The notes: generated from the letters alone by a model not told the origin. DNA of 64,000 nt from Paractinoplanes abujensis (GCF_014204895.1 NZ_JACHMF010000001.1:7068001-7132000), one strand, 5' to 3'; counted from the first letter of the stretch, positions 25,249-35,663 are shown. Made by a program: numbers and translations.

Positions 25249-25883
25249 CAACAACTCCCCAGCATGTCCTCGAGCGCCTTCTTCTCCTTGGTGGTGACCG
25301 TCAGCTTCCACTTGGCCTTCACCGTGATCCAGTCTTGCGCATATTCGCACCAACTGCTGGTTTCGGTCGGTTTCCAGGTCGACGGGTCCTGGTCGCCCTT
25401 GGAGCGGTTGGCGGCGGCCGACACCGCGATCAGCTGCGGGTCGTCGAGGTCGTTGGCGAACTTCTCCCGCTTGGCCGTCGTCCACTTCGAGGCGCCCGAA
25501 CGCCAGGCGTTGGCCAGCGGCACCATGTGGTCGATGTCGACCTTGTCGGGGGCGTTGAGCACCTTGCCGTCGTAGAAGCTGGTCCAGGTGCCGGCGACGA
25601 CGTTGCAGCCGGAGGTCTTGACGTTCTTGCCGTCCCGCTTGAGCACGGTGTCACGCACGTCGCAGTTCTCACCGGTGCTGAGCCAGTGCGGGAACAGGTC
25701 GCGCTTGTAGCCGCTCATCGACCCGGCGCGGGTCACGACCTTGAGGCCGTCGAGCTCGGTCTGCGAGGCGCTGGCGTCCTTGGTCGAACGGGTGTCGGTG
25801 GGCACGGGCTCGAGGGAGACGCCCTCACAACCGGCGAGGGCGAGCAGGGCGGCGGCGAGAACCAGAGGGGTACGTAGGTGCAC
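25248..25883 (-). CDS. HNH endonuclease-like lipoprotein (DUF1524 type)
   Basis: This 211-residue GTG-started protein has a lipoprotein signal (LVLAAALLALAGC). Its C-terminal domain is like DUF1524/GmrSD HNH proteins, with core DIDHMVPLANAWRSGAS and then AANRSKGDQDPSTWKP, the usual His-His plus Asn arrangement. Four cysteines elsewhere (ENCDVRD, SGCNVV, SWCEYA and the C-terminal SC) could form disulphides outside the cell. Secreted relatives are common in actinomycetes and are presumed nucleases; the substrate is unknown. It is coupled to the 116-aa gene downstream. Confidence 0.82.
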   Translation of the reverse strand: MHLRTPLVLAAALLALAGCEGVSLEPVPTDTRSTKDASASQTELDGLKVVTRAGSMSGYKRDLFPHWLSTGENCDVRDTVLKRDGKNVKTSGCNVVAGTWTSFYDGKVLNAPDKVDIDHMVPLANAWRSGASKWTTAKREKFANDLDDPQLIAVSAAANRSKGDQDPSTWKPTETSSWCEYAQDWITVKAKWKLTVTTKEKKALEDMLGSC

Positions 25884-25930
25884 CCGCTCAGCGTAAGGCG
25901 GGTGCGCCCGGCGAGCCCCAGTGGATCATG

Positions 25931-25960
25931 CCCGCGCGCCGCCCGGAGACGGCGCGCGGG
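25931..25960. terminator. Hairpin terminator downstream of leuA
   Basis: A perfect 11-bp inverted repeat CCCGCGCGCCG / CGGCGCGCGGG with an 8-nt loop lies 8 nt after the leuA stop on the minus strand, separating leuA from the HNH gene. Confidence 0.75.
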
Positions 25961-25967
25961 TGAAAGA

Positions 25968-27740
<1,773 letters not shown>

Positions 27741-27815
27741 TCAGCCCCGCGACGAGGTGCCGGCCTGGGATGGGGCCTCGTCGCGGCAGCGAAGAAGAAG
27801 GAGTGCCTGCCACAT
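27741..27815 (-). CDS. leuA leader peptide (24 aa, four consecutive leucine codons)
   Basis: The frame ATG TGG CAG GCA CTC CTT CTT CTT CGC ... TGA encodes MWQALLLLRCRDEAPSQAG plus five residues and ends 45 nt before the leuA ATG. CTT is otherwise rare in this GC-rich genome, so a run of three after a CTC is striking. Codons 11 to 22 or so lie inside an 11-bp hairpin. This is the classic layout for leucine-sensitive transcription attenuation by ribosome stalling; leader peptides before leuA are known from actinobacteria. Confidence 0.8.
   Translation of the reverse strand: MWQALLLLRCRDEAPSQAGTSSRG
27747..27786 (-). promoter_or_regulatory. Attenuator hairpin of the leuA leader
   Basis: A perfect 11-bp inverted repeat CCGCGACGAGG (27747-27757) / CCTCGTCGCGG (27776-27786) with an 18-nt loop overlaps the 3' half of the leader peptide frame. 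A ribosome stalled on the leucine codons at 27792-27803 would stop just short of this stem; one that reads through would cover it. Confidence 0.7.
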
Positions 27816-27880
27816 GTCGAAAATGACCCTACGTGATCAACTCGGGCGTTGCCAGCCGTACGCCCGGATCGTGGGAACGC

Positions 27881-28687
27881 TCAGGCCGAGGGGATGACGC
27901 CGGTAGGTTGCACCGGCGGCGGGGGTGGCGGCGCGTCCATACCCATCGGTGGACCCGCGGTCTCGGGCCCGGGCAGCGGCACGGTGGCCGGGCCGGCGAT
28001 CTGGTTGGTCACCTTGATCTCGCCGAACCCGACGCGGGCCGCGGTCAGCACGCCGTCGTCGGCGTAGCAGTAGATGCCGATGTCGACCGGGTCGGCCAGC
28101 GACGCCGAGATCGAGTCGATCGAGAAGCACGTGCCCTTGGCCCCGGCCAGCGGCGGGACCTCGGCCACGGCCAGGGCCGACTGGCGGTCGGTGAAGACGG
28201 GCAGCCACTGCCGGAAGAGCCGCTCGACCCGGGGCGAATACTCCGCGGGCACCCGCTTGCCCGGCTTGGCCACCTTGACGCAGGTCGGGCTGATCGGGTT
28301 GGACTGCGAGCCCAGCGTGCACTGGAAGACGCCGGCCGCGGTCGAGACGATGCTCACGTCGGCCGTGCCGCCGAGCGCGCCCCCGGTGACGTCGACCCGC
28401 CAGGTGCCGTCCCGGCCGGCCGTGGCGACCACGTTGCGGGGCTGCCCGCGACCGTCGTCGAGGGTGTAAAGGGCTGCGTACGCGGTGTCCATGGCCCGCG
28501 CCGCCCGGGCTGCCAGTTCGCCGCGGGCGCCCGAGAAGGCCTCGGCCGACGCGCTCGCCGCGGCCGGCGCGGAGGGGGACGGTTCCGGGGCACCCTCGGA
28601 CTCACCCGAGCACGCCGTCACCCCGGCCAGGAGCAGGACAGCGGCCGACGCGGACAAACCACGTCGAGGCATCGAGGAAGGGCGCAC
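27881..28687 (-). CDS. Hypothetical lipoprotein
   Basis: This protein of up to 268 residues has signal sequence SASAAVLLLAGVTAC with the lipidated cysteine in VTACSGE. An Ala/Ser/Pro linker is followed by a folded domain with four cysteines (FQCTLGS, SPTCVKV, GTCFSID, IYCYADD) and a proline-rich tail (PPPPPPVQPTG). The start could be GTG 28687 or ATG 28672. It sits upstream of the leuA leader on the same strand but need not be in its transcript. I do not recognise a named family. Confidence 0.75.
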   Translation of the reverse strand: MRPSSMPRRGLSASAAVLLLAGVTACSGESEGAPEPSPSAPAAASASAEAFSGARGELAARAARAMDTAYAALYTLDDGRGQPRNVVATAGRDGTWRVDVTGGALGGTADVSIVSTAAGVFQCTLGSQSNPISPTCVKVAKPGKRVPAEYSPRVERLFRQWLPVFTDRQSALAVAEVPPLAGAKGTCFSIDSISASLADPVDIGIYCYADDGVLTAARVGFGEIKVTNQIAGPATVPLPGPETAGPPMGMDAPPPPPPVQPTGVIPSA

Positions 28688-28881
28688 CGAGACATTCTCG
28701 CCTCCTCCGGCCGTAACGCCCCGCTGCCGGAGCCCATCACGGCTTCGGCGTGTCGCGCGTGTTGCCGCGAATTGGCCGGAATCTGGGATCGCCTGTCGGC
28801 CTCGGCCTGGGGCGCGGCTACTGTGGTGGCGATTGTCCTGACCGGCCCCGCCGGTACGAACAGCCGGAGGATTGGTTCGCC

Positions 28882-30147
28882 GTGGCCCTCGTGGTGCAGA
28901 AATACGGTGGTTCGTCGGTCGCGACGGCCGAGCGCATCAAGCGTGTCGCCGAGCGCATCGTCGCGGCTCGCAAGGGCGGCGACGACGTCGTGGTCGTGGT
29001 CTCGGCGATGGGTGACACCACCGACGAACTGATGGATCTCGCCAACCAGGTCAGCCCGCTGCCGCCCGGCCGTGAGCTCGACATGCTGCTCACTTCGGGC
29101 GAGCGCATCTCGATGGCGCTGCTGGCGATGGCGATCCACAACCTCGGTTACGAGGCCCGTTCCTACACGGGCTCCCAGGCCGGCGTGCTCACCACCTCGA
29201 CGCACGGCAAGGCGCGCATCATCGACGTGACCCCGGGCCGGCTGCGCGGCGCGCTCGACGAGGGCGCGATCGCCATCGTGGCCGGCTTCCAGGGCGTCTC
29301 GCAGGACACGAAGGACATCACCACGCTGGGCCGGGGCGGCTCCGACACCACGGCCGTGGCCCTGGCCGCCGCCCTGCACGCGGATGTCTGCGAGATCTAC
29401 ACGGACGTCGACGGCGTCTTCACCGCCGACCCGCGGATCGTGCCCGACGCCCAGCACATCAAGCAGATCACGTACGAGGAGATGCTTGAGCTCGCGGCGG
29501 GCGGAGCGAAGGTGCTCATGCTGCGATGCGTGGAGTACGCCCGGCGCTTCAAGGTGCCCATCCACGTACGCTCTTCTTACTCGAACAAGCCCGGCACCCT
29601 GGTCACTGGATCGATGGAGGACCCTGACGTGGAACAAGCGCTCATCACCGGGGTCGCGCACGACCGGAGCGAAGCCAAGATCACGATCGTCGGCGTGCCC
29701 GACGAGCCGGGCTCGGCGGGCCACATCTTCAACACGGTGGCCCAGGCCGAGATCAACATCGACATGATCGTGCAGAACGTGTCGACCGAGGGCACCGGCC
29801 GCACCGACATCTCCTTCACCTTGCCGAAGGCCGACGGCCCGACCGCGATGGCCGCCCTCGACAAGATCAAAGAGCAGATCAAGTTCAAGAGCCTGCTCTT
29901 CGACGACCACGTGGGCAAGGTGTCGCTGATCGGCGCGGGCATGCGCTCGCACCCGGGCGTCGCGGCCTCCTTCTTCGCCTGCATCGGCGAGGCCGGGGTC
30001 AACATCGAGATGATCTCCACGTCCGAGATCCGGGTGTCGGTGGTCTGCCGCGACAGCGACCTCGACACGGCCGTCCGCGCCGTGCACGACCAGTTCGAGC
30101 TGGGCGGCAGCGAGCAAGCAGTGGTTTACGGCGGGACCGGCCGGTAG
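28882..30147 (+). CDS. lysC: Aspartate kinase
   Basis: This 421-residue enzyme phosphorylates aspartate, the first step to lysine, threonine, methionine and diaminopimelate. The catalytic domain opens with [20 protein letters not shown] and contains [19 protein letters not shown] and [14 protein letters not shown]. Two ACT domains follow (about residues 265-420), with [14 protein letters not shown] and the serine-rich [13 protein letters not shown] that bind the lysine/threonine effectors in homologues. GTG 28882 has GGAGG upstream, and the length equals the Corynebacterium enzyme. It is followed 7 bp later by asd. Confidence 0.95.
   Translation: MALVVQKYGGSSVATAERIKRVAERIVAARKGGDDVVVVVSAMGDTTDELMDLANQVSPLPPGRELDMLLTSGERISMALLAMAIHNLGYEARSYTGSQAGVLTTSTHGKARIIDVTPGRLRGALDEGAIAIVAGFQGVSQDTKDITTLGRGGSDTTAVALAAALHADVCEIYTDVDGVFTADPRIVPDAQHIKQITYEEMLELAAGGAKVLMLRCVEYARRFKVPIHVRSSYSNKPGTLVTGSMEDPDVEQALITGVAHDRSEAKITIVGVPDEPGSAGHIFNTVAQAEINIDMIVQNVSTEGTGRTDISFTLPKADGPTAMAALDKIKEQIKFKSLLFDDHVGKVSLIGAGMRSHPGVAASFFACIGEAGVNIEMISTSEIRVSVVCRDSDLDTAVRAVHDQFELGGSEQAVVYGGTGR
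29629..30147 (+). CDS. Aspartate kinase beta subunit from internal start
   Basis: Within lysC, in the same frame, GTG 29629 is preceded by GGAGG at 29616-29620 with an 8-nt spacer, an ideal ribosome site. It would give a 172-residue protein beginning [18 protein letters not shown] and consisting of the two ACT domains. In Corynebacterium glutamicum an in-frame beta subunit of this size forms an alpha2beta2 enzyme. Expression here is inferred. Confidence 0.6.
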   Translation: MEQALITGVAHDRSEAKITIVGVPDEPGSAGHIFNTVAQAEINIDMIVQNVSTEGTGRTDISFTLPKADGPTAMAALDKIKEQIKFKSLLFDDHVGKVSLIGAGMRSHPGVAASFFACIGEAGVNIEMISTSEIRVSVVCRDSDLDTAVRAVHDQFELGGSEQAVVYGGTGR

Positions 30148-30154
30148 CCCGGCC

Positions 30155-31210
30155 ATGGCGCAGCCCACGCTCGCCGTCGTCGGGGCCACCGGCTCCGTCG
30201 GGACGGTCATGCTCGAGCTGCTCACCTCCCGCAAGAACGTCTGGGGCGAGATCCGGCTGATCGCGTCCGCGCGGTCGGCCGGCAAGCAGCTCAGCTGCCG
30301 CGGTGAACAGCTCACGGTGGCCGAACTGACCCCCGAGGCGTTCGACGGGGTCGACGTGGCGATGTTCGACGTGCCCGACGAGGTGTCCCTGCAGTGGGCG
30401 CCGATCGTCGCGGCCCGCGGCGTCGTCGTGGTCGACAACTCGGCGGCGTTCCGGATGGACAACCAGGTGCCGCTGGTCGTGCCCGAGGTCAACCGCGAAG
30501 CGCTGAGCTACCGTCCGCGCAACATCGTCGCCAACGCGAACTGCACCGTGATGGCGATGATCATGGCGATCGCGCCGCTGCACCACGAGTACGGTCTGCG
30601 CGAGCTCGTGCTGGCGTCCTATCAGGCCGCCTCGGGCGCCGGCCAGTTCGGCGTCGACACGCTGCACGACCAGCTCAGCAAGGTGGCTGGTGACCGGCTG
30701 CTGGGCTCCCGTCCGGGCAACGTGCGCCAGGCTGTCGGCGACGACCTCGGCCCGTTCCCGGCCCCGCTCGCGCTCAACGTGGTGCCCTGGTCGGGCGCGC
30801 TGGAGCCGCTGGGCTGGTCGTCCGAGGAACTCAAGCTGCGCAACGAGTCCCGCAAGATCCTCGCGCTGCCGGCCCTCAAGGTCTCGGCCACGTGCGTACG
30901 GGTGCCGGTCGTGACCGCCCACTCGATCGCCGTGCACGCCGTCTTCGCCGCCGAGGTCGACGCCGAAGGCGCCCGGCAGGTGCTGCGCAACGCCCCCGGC
31001 GTGATCCTCGTCGACGACCCCGAGTCGGGCGAGTTCCCGATGCCGATCGACGCGGTCGGCACCGACCCGTCGTGGGTGGGCCGCATCCGCCGCGCGATGG
31101 ACGACCCGCGCGCCCTCGACCTGTTCGTCACGGGCGACAACATGCGCAAAGGCGCCGCGCTCAACACCGTGCAGATCGCCGAGCTGCTCGCCGCCGAGCT
31201 CAGCAGATGA
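30155..31210 (+). CDS. asd: Aspartate-semialdehyde dehydrogenase
   Basis: This 351-residue enzyme reduces aspartyl phosphate to aspartate semialdehyde. It has an N-terminal NADP-binding motif LAVVGATGSVGTVMLELL, the active-site cysteine C130 in ANANCTVMAM, a phosphate/substrate region SYQAASGAGQ, and the C-terminal motif GDNMRKGAALNTVQIAELL. It is the second gene of the lysC-asd operon, and its stop overlaps the cutA start (ATGA). Confidence 0.95.
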   Translation: MAQPTLAVVGATGSVGTVMLELLTSRKNVWGEIRLIASARSAGKQLSCRGEQLTVAELTPEAFDGVDVAMFDVPDEVSLQWAPIVAARGVVVVDNSAAFRMDNQVPLVVPEVNREALSYRPRNIVANANCTVMAMIMAIAPLHHEYGLRELVLASYQAASGAGQFGVDTLHDQLSKVAGDRLLGSRPGNVRQAVGDDLGPFPAPLALNVVPWSGALEPLGWSSEELKLRNESRKILALPALKVSATCVRVPVVTAHSIAVHAVFAAEVDAEGARQVLRNAPGVILVDDPESGEFPMPIDAVGTDPSWVGRIRRAMDDPRALDLFVTGDNMRKGAALNTVQIAELLAAELSR

Positions 31211-31536
31211 CCGAGGTCGTCGAGGTGGTCATCACGGCGGGCGACCCCGAGTGGCTGGCCGCCTTCACCCGCCGCCTGGTCGACGACCGCCTCGCCGCCT
31301 GCGGCCACCAGATACCGGCGATTCGCTCGATCTACCGCTGGCAGGGCGAGGTGCACGACGACCCCGAGGCCCGTGTCGCCCTGCACACCCGGGCCGAGCT
31401 GGTCGATCGCATCGTCGACCGAGCCAACGCCGAGCACCCGTACGACGTGCCGTGCGTGCTGGCCCTGCCCGTGCTCGCGGGCAACCCGGCCTACCTGGAC
31501 TGGGTCAGGCAGGAGACCACGCCTCCACACCGGTGA
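31207..31536 (+). CDS. cutA: CutA divalent-cation tolerance family protein
   Basis: This 109-residue CutA1 trimer protein has family features: an N-terminal strand EVVITAGD, RLVDDRLAACGHQIPAIRSIYRWQGEV and EVALHTRAEL-like segments, and the C-terminal HPYDVPCVLALPVLAGNPAYLDWV. Its role in metal tolerance is debated. It is translationally coupled to asd through ATGA. Its 3' end overlaps the convergent oxidoreductase gene by 32 bp. Confidence 0.93.
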   Translation: MTEVVEVVITAGDPEWLAAFTRRLVDDRLAACGHQIPAIRSIYRWQGEVHDDPEARVALHTRAELVDRIVDRANAEHPYDVPCVLALPVLAGNPAYLDWVRQETTPPHR

Positions 31537-32662
31537 CGACCTCGCGCCCGGTGTCCGCGGCCTCCTCCACGGCCAGCGCCAGCAGCTGATCCTGGACGCC
31601 GTCGGCCAGCGGATACGGCGGCGGACCGGCGCCGCGCACCCAGGCCGCCATCGCGTTGAGCAGCGTCGCCGTGGCAATCTCGTCGTCATTGAACCGGCTT
31701 CCGACGTACGGGTTCCGGAAGAGCACCTGCCCGTCCAGCATGATCGTCTCGGTGTCGAAGCCGTTGAGGTCCAGGTCGTGCCCGCTCTGCCGGCGCACCA
31801 GGGCAGACCGGCCGATCGCCCGCGGCGCGGCCAGATGCACGATCTCGTCGTCCTGCAGCTCACCGTGCGTGCCGCGAACCAGCAACCGCCGGAAACGCAG
31901 CAGATTGCGGGTCTGATTGGTCGTGAAGTCGTAGACGGCCGACTGTCCGCCGCCCAGCCCCGGCTCGCTGCCGCCCCTTTCGCGGCCGCCTCTTTCGTTG
32001 CCGGCCACCTCGCTGCCGCCCTCCGCAGCTCTGGCACCGTCGGCCGCGCCGCCGAAGTGCAACGTGGCGATGGTGGTGGTGGCCAACTTGGGCTCCGGGT
32101 CGCCGGTCCAGCCGCCGCGGTCGAGCGGATCGAGCAGAGGCGCCACCGTACGCACGGCGCGCACGGCGGCCGGGGCGAAGCCCACGCCCAGCAGACCGCG
32201 GATCAGCGACATCGCGTGATACTGCTGCGTCGACGAGACCTGCACCTGGGTCGGGGCGCCGATAAGGCCGGAACGGACCGTGGCCAGCCGGGCGGCGTGC
32301 GTAGGCATCAGCAGGTATTGCTCGGCCACCTGCACCAGACCGGACGCGCCGGCCGAGGCCCAGAGCTCCCGCAGCCCGGACAGGTCGGGGGCGGGCGGCG
32401 TCTCGGCCAGAACCGGGACCTCCAACGCGACGGCCTCGGCGATCACGTCGGGGTTGGCGGCCTTCGGGACAGCGGTCACGACGAAATCCGGCCGGGTCGC
32501 CCGGACGCAGGCGGCCAGGTCGGGAAAGGCCGGCACGGGAAGCGGGCGCTTGTGCGGGTCGCGCACCACTGCGGCGACGCAGTCGACCCCGGGCAGGCAT
32601 TGCGCCACGCGGTGGAAGGCTGCGGCCCGAAAACCGAATCCGACAAGCGCGAAGGTGGTCAT
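31505..32662 (-). CDS. Gfo/Idh/MocA family oxidoreductase
   Basis: This 385-residue NAD(P)-dependent oxidoreductase starts with a Rossmann motif FALVGFGFRAAAFHRVA. The family EKP-type position appears as AETPPAPDLSGLREL, with Thr in place of the usual Lys-Pro pattern. The C-terminal domain is interrupted near residues 230-265 by a Gly/Glu/Arg-rich low-complexity stretch (EVAGNERGGRERGGSE). I chose ATG 32662 with GGTGGGCGG upstream. Similar proteins act on sugars or inositols; the substrate here is unknown. The altered catalytic motif makes the activity uncertain. Confidence 0.82.
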   Translation of the reverse strand: MTTFALVGFGFRAAAFHRVAQCLPGVDCVAAVVRDPHKRPLPVPAFPDLAACVRATRPDFVVTAVPKAANPDVIAEAVALEVPVLAETPPAPDLSGLRELWASAGASGLVQVAEQYLLMPTHAARLATVRSGLIGAPTQVQVSSTQQYHAMSLIRGLLGVGFAPAAVRAVRTVAPLLDPLDRGGWTGDPEPKLATTTIATLHFGGAADGARAAEGGSEVAGNERGGRERGGSEPGLGGGQSAVYDFTTNQTRNLLRFRRLLVRGTHGELQDDEIVHLAAPRAIGRSALVRRQSGHDLDLNGFDTETIMLDGQVLFRNPYVGSRFNDDEIATATLLNAMAAWVRGAGPPPYPLADGVQDQLLALAVEEAADTGREVVTGVEAWSPA

Positions 32663-32877
32663 CCGCCCACCGTAGACAGCCACGCCGGCCCATGACTCGG
32701 CGCCGAGATGCGGATGGCGGGGGTTGACGGCGCGGCCTGGGGATGGGGTGTGGCGGCGCCGCGGCGTGGGGATGGGGGCTGAGTGCTGACGGCGACGCGG
32801 CGATGTGGTGAGCCGGGGGCTGGAGCAGCGGCTGGGCGTCGGAGAAGTGGGCGGGCGCGGTAGGCGGTGGCTGCGGG

Positions 32878-34050
32878 TCAGGCGCAGTCGCCGGTGCGGA
32901 CGCCTCGCGTGCGGGCCTCGCCGGCCTGGGCGACGGGGGCGGCCTCGGCCGCGGTCAGCGCGAAACCGGTGTTCTTGTCGTCGGCCGCGGCGGCGAAGAT
33001 GACGCCCAGCACCTGGCCGTTCGTGTTGATCAGGGGGCCGCCCGAGTTGCCGCTGCGGACCAGCGAACGGATCGTGTAGATCTCACGGGTCACGTCGCCC
33101 GAGTCGTAGATGTCGGGGCCGGTGATGCGGCCGACGTCGCGTACGCGGGCGGACTGGGCGTCGTACGGGCCGTCCTGGGGGTAGCCCAGCACGATCGCGC
33201 TCGCGCCCGTCTTGGCCTGGCCCCGCAGGAAGGGCATCACCGGCGCGGTCAGACCGGGAACATAGAGGACGGCCAGGTCGCGGTCGGGGTCGTAGACGAC
33301 GACGGTGGCCCCGATGCGGCGGCCGTTCACCTCCACCTCGGTGTCGCGTGTGCCCGCGACGACGTGCGCGTTGGTCATCACCCGTTCGTCGGCGTAGACG
33401 AACCCGGAGCCCTCGATGCGACGCGAGCAGCTCGGCGCCGTGCCCAGCACCTTGATCACCGAGCGCTTCGACTTCTGCACGATCTGGGAGCCCTTGAGCG
33501 CCGGGTCGGGCGCGGCCACCTCTTTGGCGTCGGTCGGGGTGAGGCCGCCGAAGACGTCGGGGAAGCCGCTGGTGTCGAGCGTGTCGCGCAGCGCGGCCGA
33601 GAGCGCCTGCGCCTGGTCGGGCATCAGGCTGTTGATGCCGCCGAGGATGGCGCTGTTGCGGACCTCTTTGTTGAGACCGGGGAACGGGGTCGAACCCAGG
33701 GGCACCGCGATCAGCCAGGCCACCAGCAGCACCGCGACCAGCGAGATGGCCGCGCCGCCGGCGTCGTCGGCACGCTGCAGCGGACGGCTCTGGATCGCCC
33801 GGCGCAGGTGGGTGCCGAGCCAGCCGGCCAGCGTCTGCCCCAGCACGGCCAGCGCGAAGATGGTGACCAGCGAGACGACCAGCCGGGCCGACGGGTCGGA
33901 GAAGCGGTCGGCGATCAGCGGGCCGACCTGCAGGCCGATCAGCACTCCGCTGAAGAAGCCGCCGAACGAGAGCGCGCCGATGACGAAGCCCTGGCGGTAG
34001 CCGCTGATCGCGAAGACCAGCATGAGCAGGATCAGGATGCCATCGACCAC
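32878..34050 (-). CDS. marP: MarP-like membrane serine protease (CvpA-trypsin fusion)
   Basis: This 390-residue protein has four N-terminal helices of the CvpA type (GILILLMLVFAISGYRQGFVIG onward) and an extracytoplasmic trypsin-like domain. The catalytic triad is complete: H229 in TNAHVV, D258 in PDRDLAV and S336 in SGNSGGP. Two cysteines near residue 208 and at the C-terminus (GDCA) could form a disulphide. In Mycobacterium the homologue is needed for acid resistance and intrabacterial pH. The start GTG 34050 lies in a 30-bp duplication that supplies a second potential start upstream. Confidence 0.92.
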   Translation of the reverse strand: MVDGILILLMLVFAISGYRQGFVIGALSFGGFFSGVLIGLQVGPLIADRFSDPSARLVVSLVTIFALAVLGQTLAGWLGTHLRRAIQSRPLQRADDAGGAAISLVAVLLVAWLIAVPLGSTPFPGLNKEVRNSAILGGINSLMPDQAQALSAALRDTLDTSGFPDVFGGLTPTDAKEVAAPDPALKGSQIVQKSKRSVIKVLGTAPSCSRRIEGSGFVYADERVMTNAHVVAGTRDTEVEVNGRRIGATVVVYDPDRDLAVLYVPGLTAPVMPFLRGQAKTGASAIVLGYPQDGPYDAQSARVRDVGRITGPDIYDSGDVTREIYTIRSLVRSGNSGGPLINTNGQVLGVIFAAAADDKNTGFALTAAEAAPVAQAGEARTRGVRTGDCA

Positions 34051-34101
34051 GGACCCTCACCCAGCGTAGAAATCGACCACGGACACTCACCCAGGGTAGA
34101 G
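34042..34101. repeat. 30-bp tandem duplication of the marP translation start region
   Basis: Two adjacent 30-bp units (34042-34071 and 34072-34101) match at 27 of 30 positions. Each holds a ribosome-site-like GGGTGAG and GTG GTC GAT on the minus strand. The downstream unit starts marP; the upstream one opens a 7-codon frame (34057-34080, MVDFYAG, then TGA). Confidence 0.9.
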
Positions 34102-34120
34102 GCGCTTGGCCAGGGGTGGC

Positions 34121-34828
34121 TCACGGCAGAACCTCGTCGGGTGCGCCACCGCGGGCGGCGGGCACCGGAGCGCTCGCGTCGGGCAGGTCGACCAGGGCGC
34201 CCGGCTGCCACGGCTCGGCCCAGCCGCCCATGTCGAGCAATGTCGAGATCACCCCTGCCGTGAAACCCCAGACGAGAAGACCCCGCACCTGAAAGGCGGG
34301 ACCGATCCAGCCGCTGGGGTGTCGTACCCGAATACGGTTCCGCGGGTCGACCAGTTCACCGATCGGCAACCGGGCCACGTGGGCGACCTCGGCCGGCTGC
34401 CGCGGGCTGACCGGATGCGGGCGCCGCCACCAGGCCAGCACCGGCGTGACGACGAACGAGCTGACCGGGATGTAGAGGTCGGGCAGCAGCGCCAGCACCT
34501 CGGCGCCGGACGGTTCGAGGCCGACCTCCTCGTTGGCCTCGCGCAGGGCGGTGGCCACGGCGTCGGCGTCCTCGGGGTCGGTGGCGCCACCGGGGAAGGC
34601 GGGCTGCCCGGCGTGGTTGCGCATGGTTGCGGCCCGCTGCAGCACCAGCAGGTCGGGGCCGTGTTCGCCCTCACCGATCAGCACGAGCACGGCGCTGGGC
34701 CGCCCGCCGCCGGCCGGGGGCCGCAACGTCGTGAAGTCTTCGGTGCGGCAGGTCGCGACGCGGTTCAGCAGCGGGTCGAACCATTGCGGCAGGCCATCGG
34801 GGCGGCCCAGCACTCGTCCCCGGCTCAC
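34121..34828 (-). CDS. Nudix hydrolase, coenzyme A pyrophosphatase type
   Basis: This 235-residue Nudix protein has the CoA-type signature FPGGATDPEDADAVATAL followed by REANEEVGL, the catalytic Nudix helix. Homologues hydrolyse coenzyme A or related dinucleotides. GTG 34828 overlaps the tlpA-like stop by 4 bp (GTGA), so translation is coupled. The C-terminus is low complexity (PDASAPVPAARGGAPDEVLP). The order nth, tlpA-like, Nudix, marP matches the Mycobacterium locus. Confidence 0.9.
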   Translation of the reverse strand: MSRGRVLGRPDGLPQWFDPLLNRVATCRTEDFTTLRPPAGGGRPSAVLVLIGEGEHGPDLLVLQRAATMRNHAGQPAFPGGATDPEDADAVATALREANEEVGLEPSGAEVLALLPDLYIPVSSFVVTPVLAWWRRPHPVSPRQPAEVAHVARLPIGELVDPRNRIRVRHPSGWIGPAFQVRGLLVWGFTAGVISTLLDMGGWAEPWQPGALVDLPDASAPVPAARGGAPDEVLP

Positions 34829-35433
34829 GGGGTCACCGTCACGCCGGTGTGGGTGCGGACCAGTTCGGTGAGCTGGGGGGCCTGCAGTGGCAGCGGATGC
34901 ATCCAGGCCCGGCCGGCCGGGTCGAGAAAGAGGGTGATCGGCAACCGGATCTGGCCCAGGTTGTTGAGCAGCGAGCTCTTCTCGTCGAACAGGGTGGGCA
35001 GGCGCACGCCGGCGTCGGTGGCGAAGGAGGCGCCCTTGTCGCGGTGGTCGCCGGTGTCGACGCCGAGCACGGTGAGCCGGCCCGCGGCCCGGTCGGCCAG
35101 GCTTTGCATCACGGGCAGCTCGTCGCGGCAGGGCCCGCACCAGGAGGCCCACAGATTGATCACCGCGGGGCCGCGCAGGTCGCGCAGCGAGATCTGGTCG
35201 TCGCCGTCGAAGCAAGGCAGGGTCAGGTCGGGCAGGCTCGCCAGCGCCGAGCCACCCGCGGCAGCGGACGGGGGCGGGGCCGTGGGGGGCTCAGTGTCGG
35301 AGATTGGGGCGGCCGACGGCGGCGGGGCGGTCAGGGCGTCGCAGCCGGCGAAGGGCGAGGCGACAGCAGACTCGTCGCCGCTGCAGGCAGCTGTGGCCAC
35401 CGCCAGCAGCAGAGCGAGCGGCGCCGCCAGCAT
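34825..35433 (-). CDS. TlpA-like thioredoxin-fold lipoprotein
   Basis: This 202-residue lipoprotein from ATG 35433 has signal sequence LAAPLALLLAVATAAC. A Pro/Ala linker is followed by a thioredoxin-fold domain with redox motif WASWCGPCRDELPVM and a cis-proline region RLPITLFLDPAG. Such proteins reduce extracytoplasmic disulphides, often in cytochrome c maturation. The frame is open upstream to GTG 35667, which overlaps the nth stop, and that extension would encode a 27-bp repeat. The short start gives a normal lipoprotein signal, so I prefer it. The stop overlaps the Nudix start. Confidence 0.85.
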   Translation of the reverse strand: MLAAPLALLLAVATAACSGDESAVASPFAGCDALTAPPPSAAPISDTEPPTAPPPSAAAGGSALASLPDLTLPCFDGDDQISLRDLRGPAVINLWASWCGPCRDELPVMQSLADRAAGRLTVLGVDTGDHRDKGASFATDAGVRLPTLFDEKSSLLNNLGQIRLPITLFLDPAGRAWMHPLPLQAPQLTELVRTHTGVTVTP

Positions 35434-35469
35434 CCGGCCCCGCCGAGCGCCGAGCCGCCGATGGCGCGA

Positions 35470-35647
35470 GAGTCGCGGGGCGGCGGCCCGGTGGGCGAGT
35501 CGCGGGGCGGCGGCCGGGTGGGCGAGTCGCGGGGCGACAGCCGGGGGTGAGAGCTGTGGGGCGGCGGTTGGGCGCGAGAGCCGCGGAGCGGTGGCCGGGT
35601 GTGCGGGCTGCGGGACACCGGCCGGGTGTGCGCGCTGCGGGGCGGCG
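35470..35647. repeat. 27-bp tandem repeat between nth and the TlpA-like gene
   Basis: About 6.6 units of 27 bp (consensus near GAGTCGCGGGGCGGCGGCC plus GGGTGGGC) begin at 35470, 35497, 35524, 35551, 35578, 35605 and 35632. The first two are nearly identical and later ones diverge. All units stay in frame with the downstream TlpA-like gene, encoding nine-residue units such as RLAHPAAAP. Confidence 0.85.
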
Positions 35648-35663
35648 AAAAGCCGCCGGCGCC

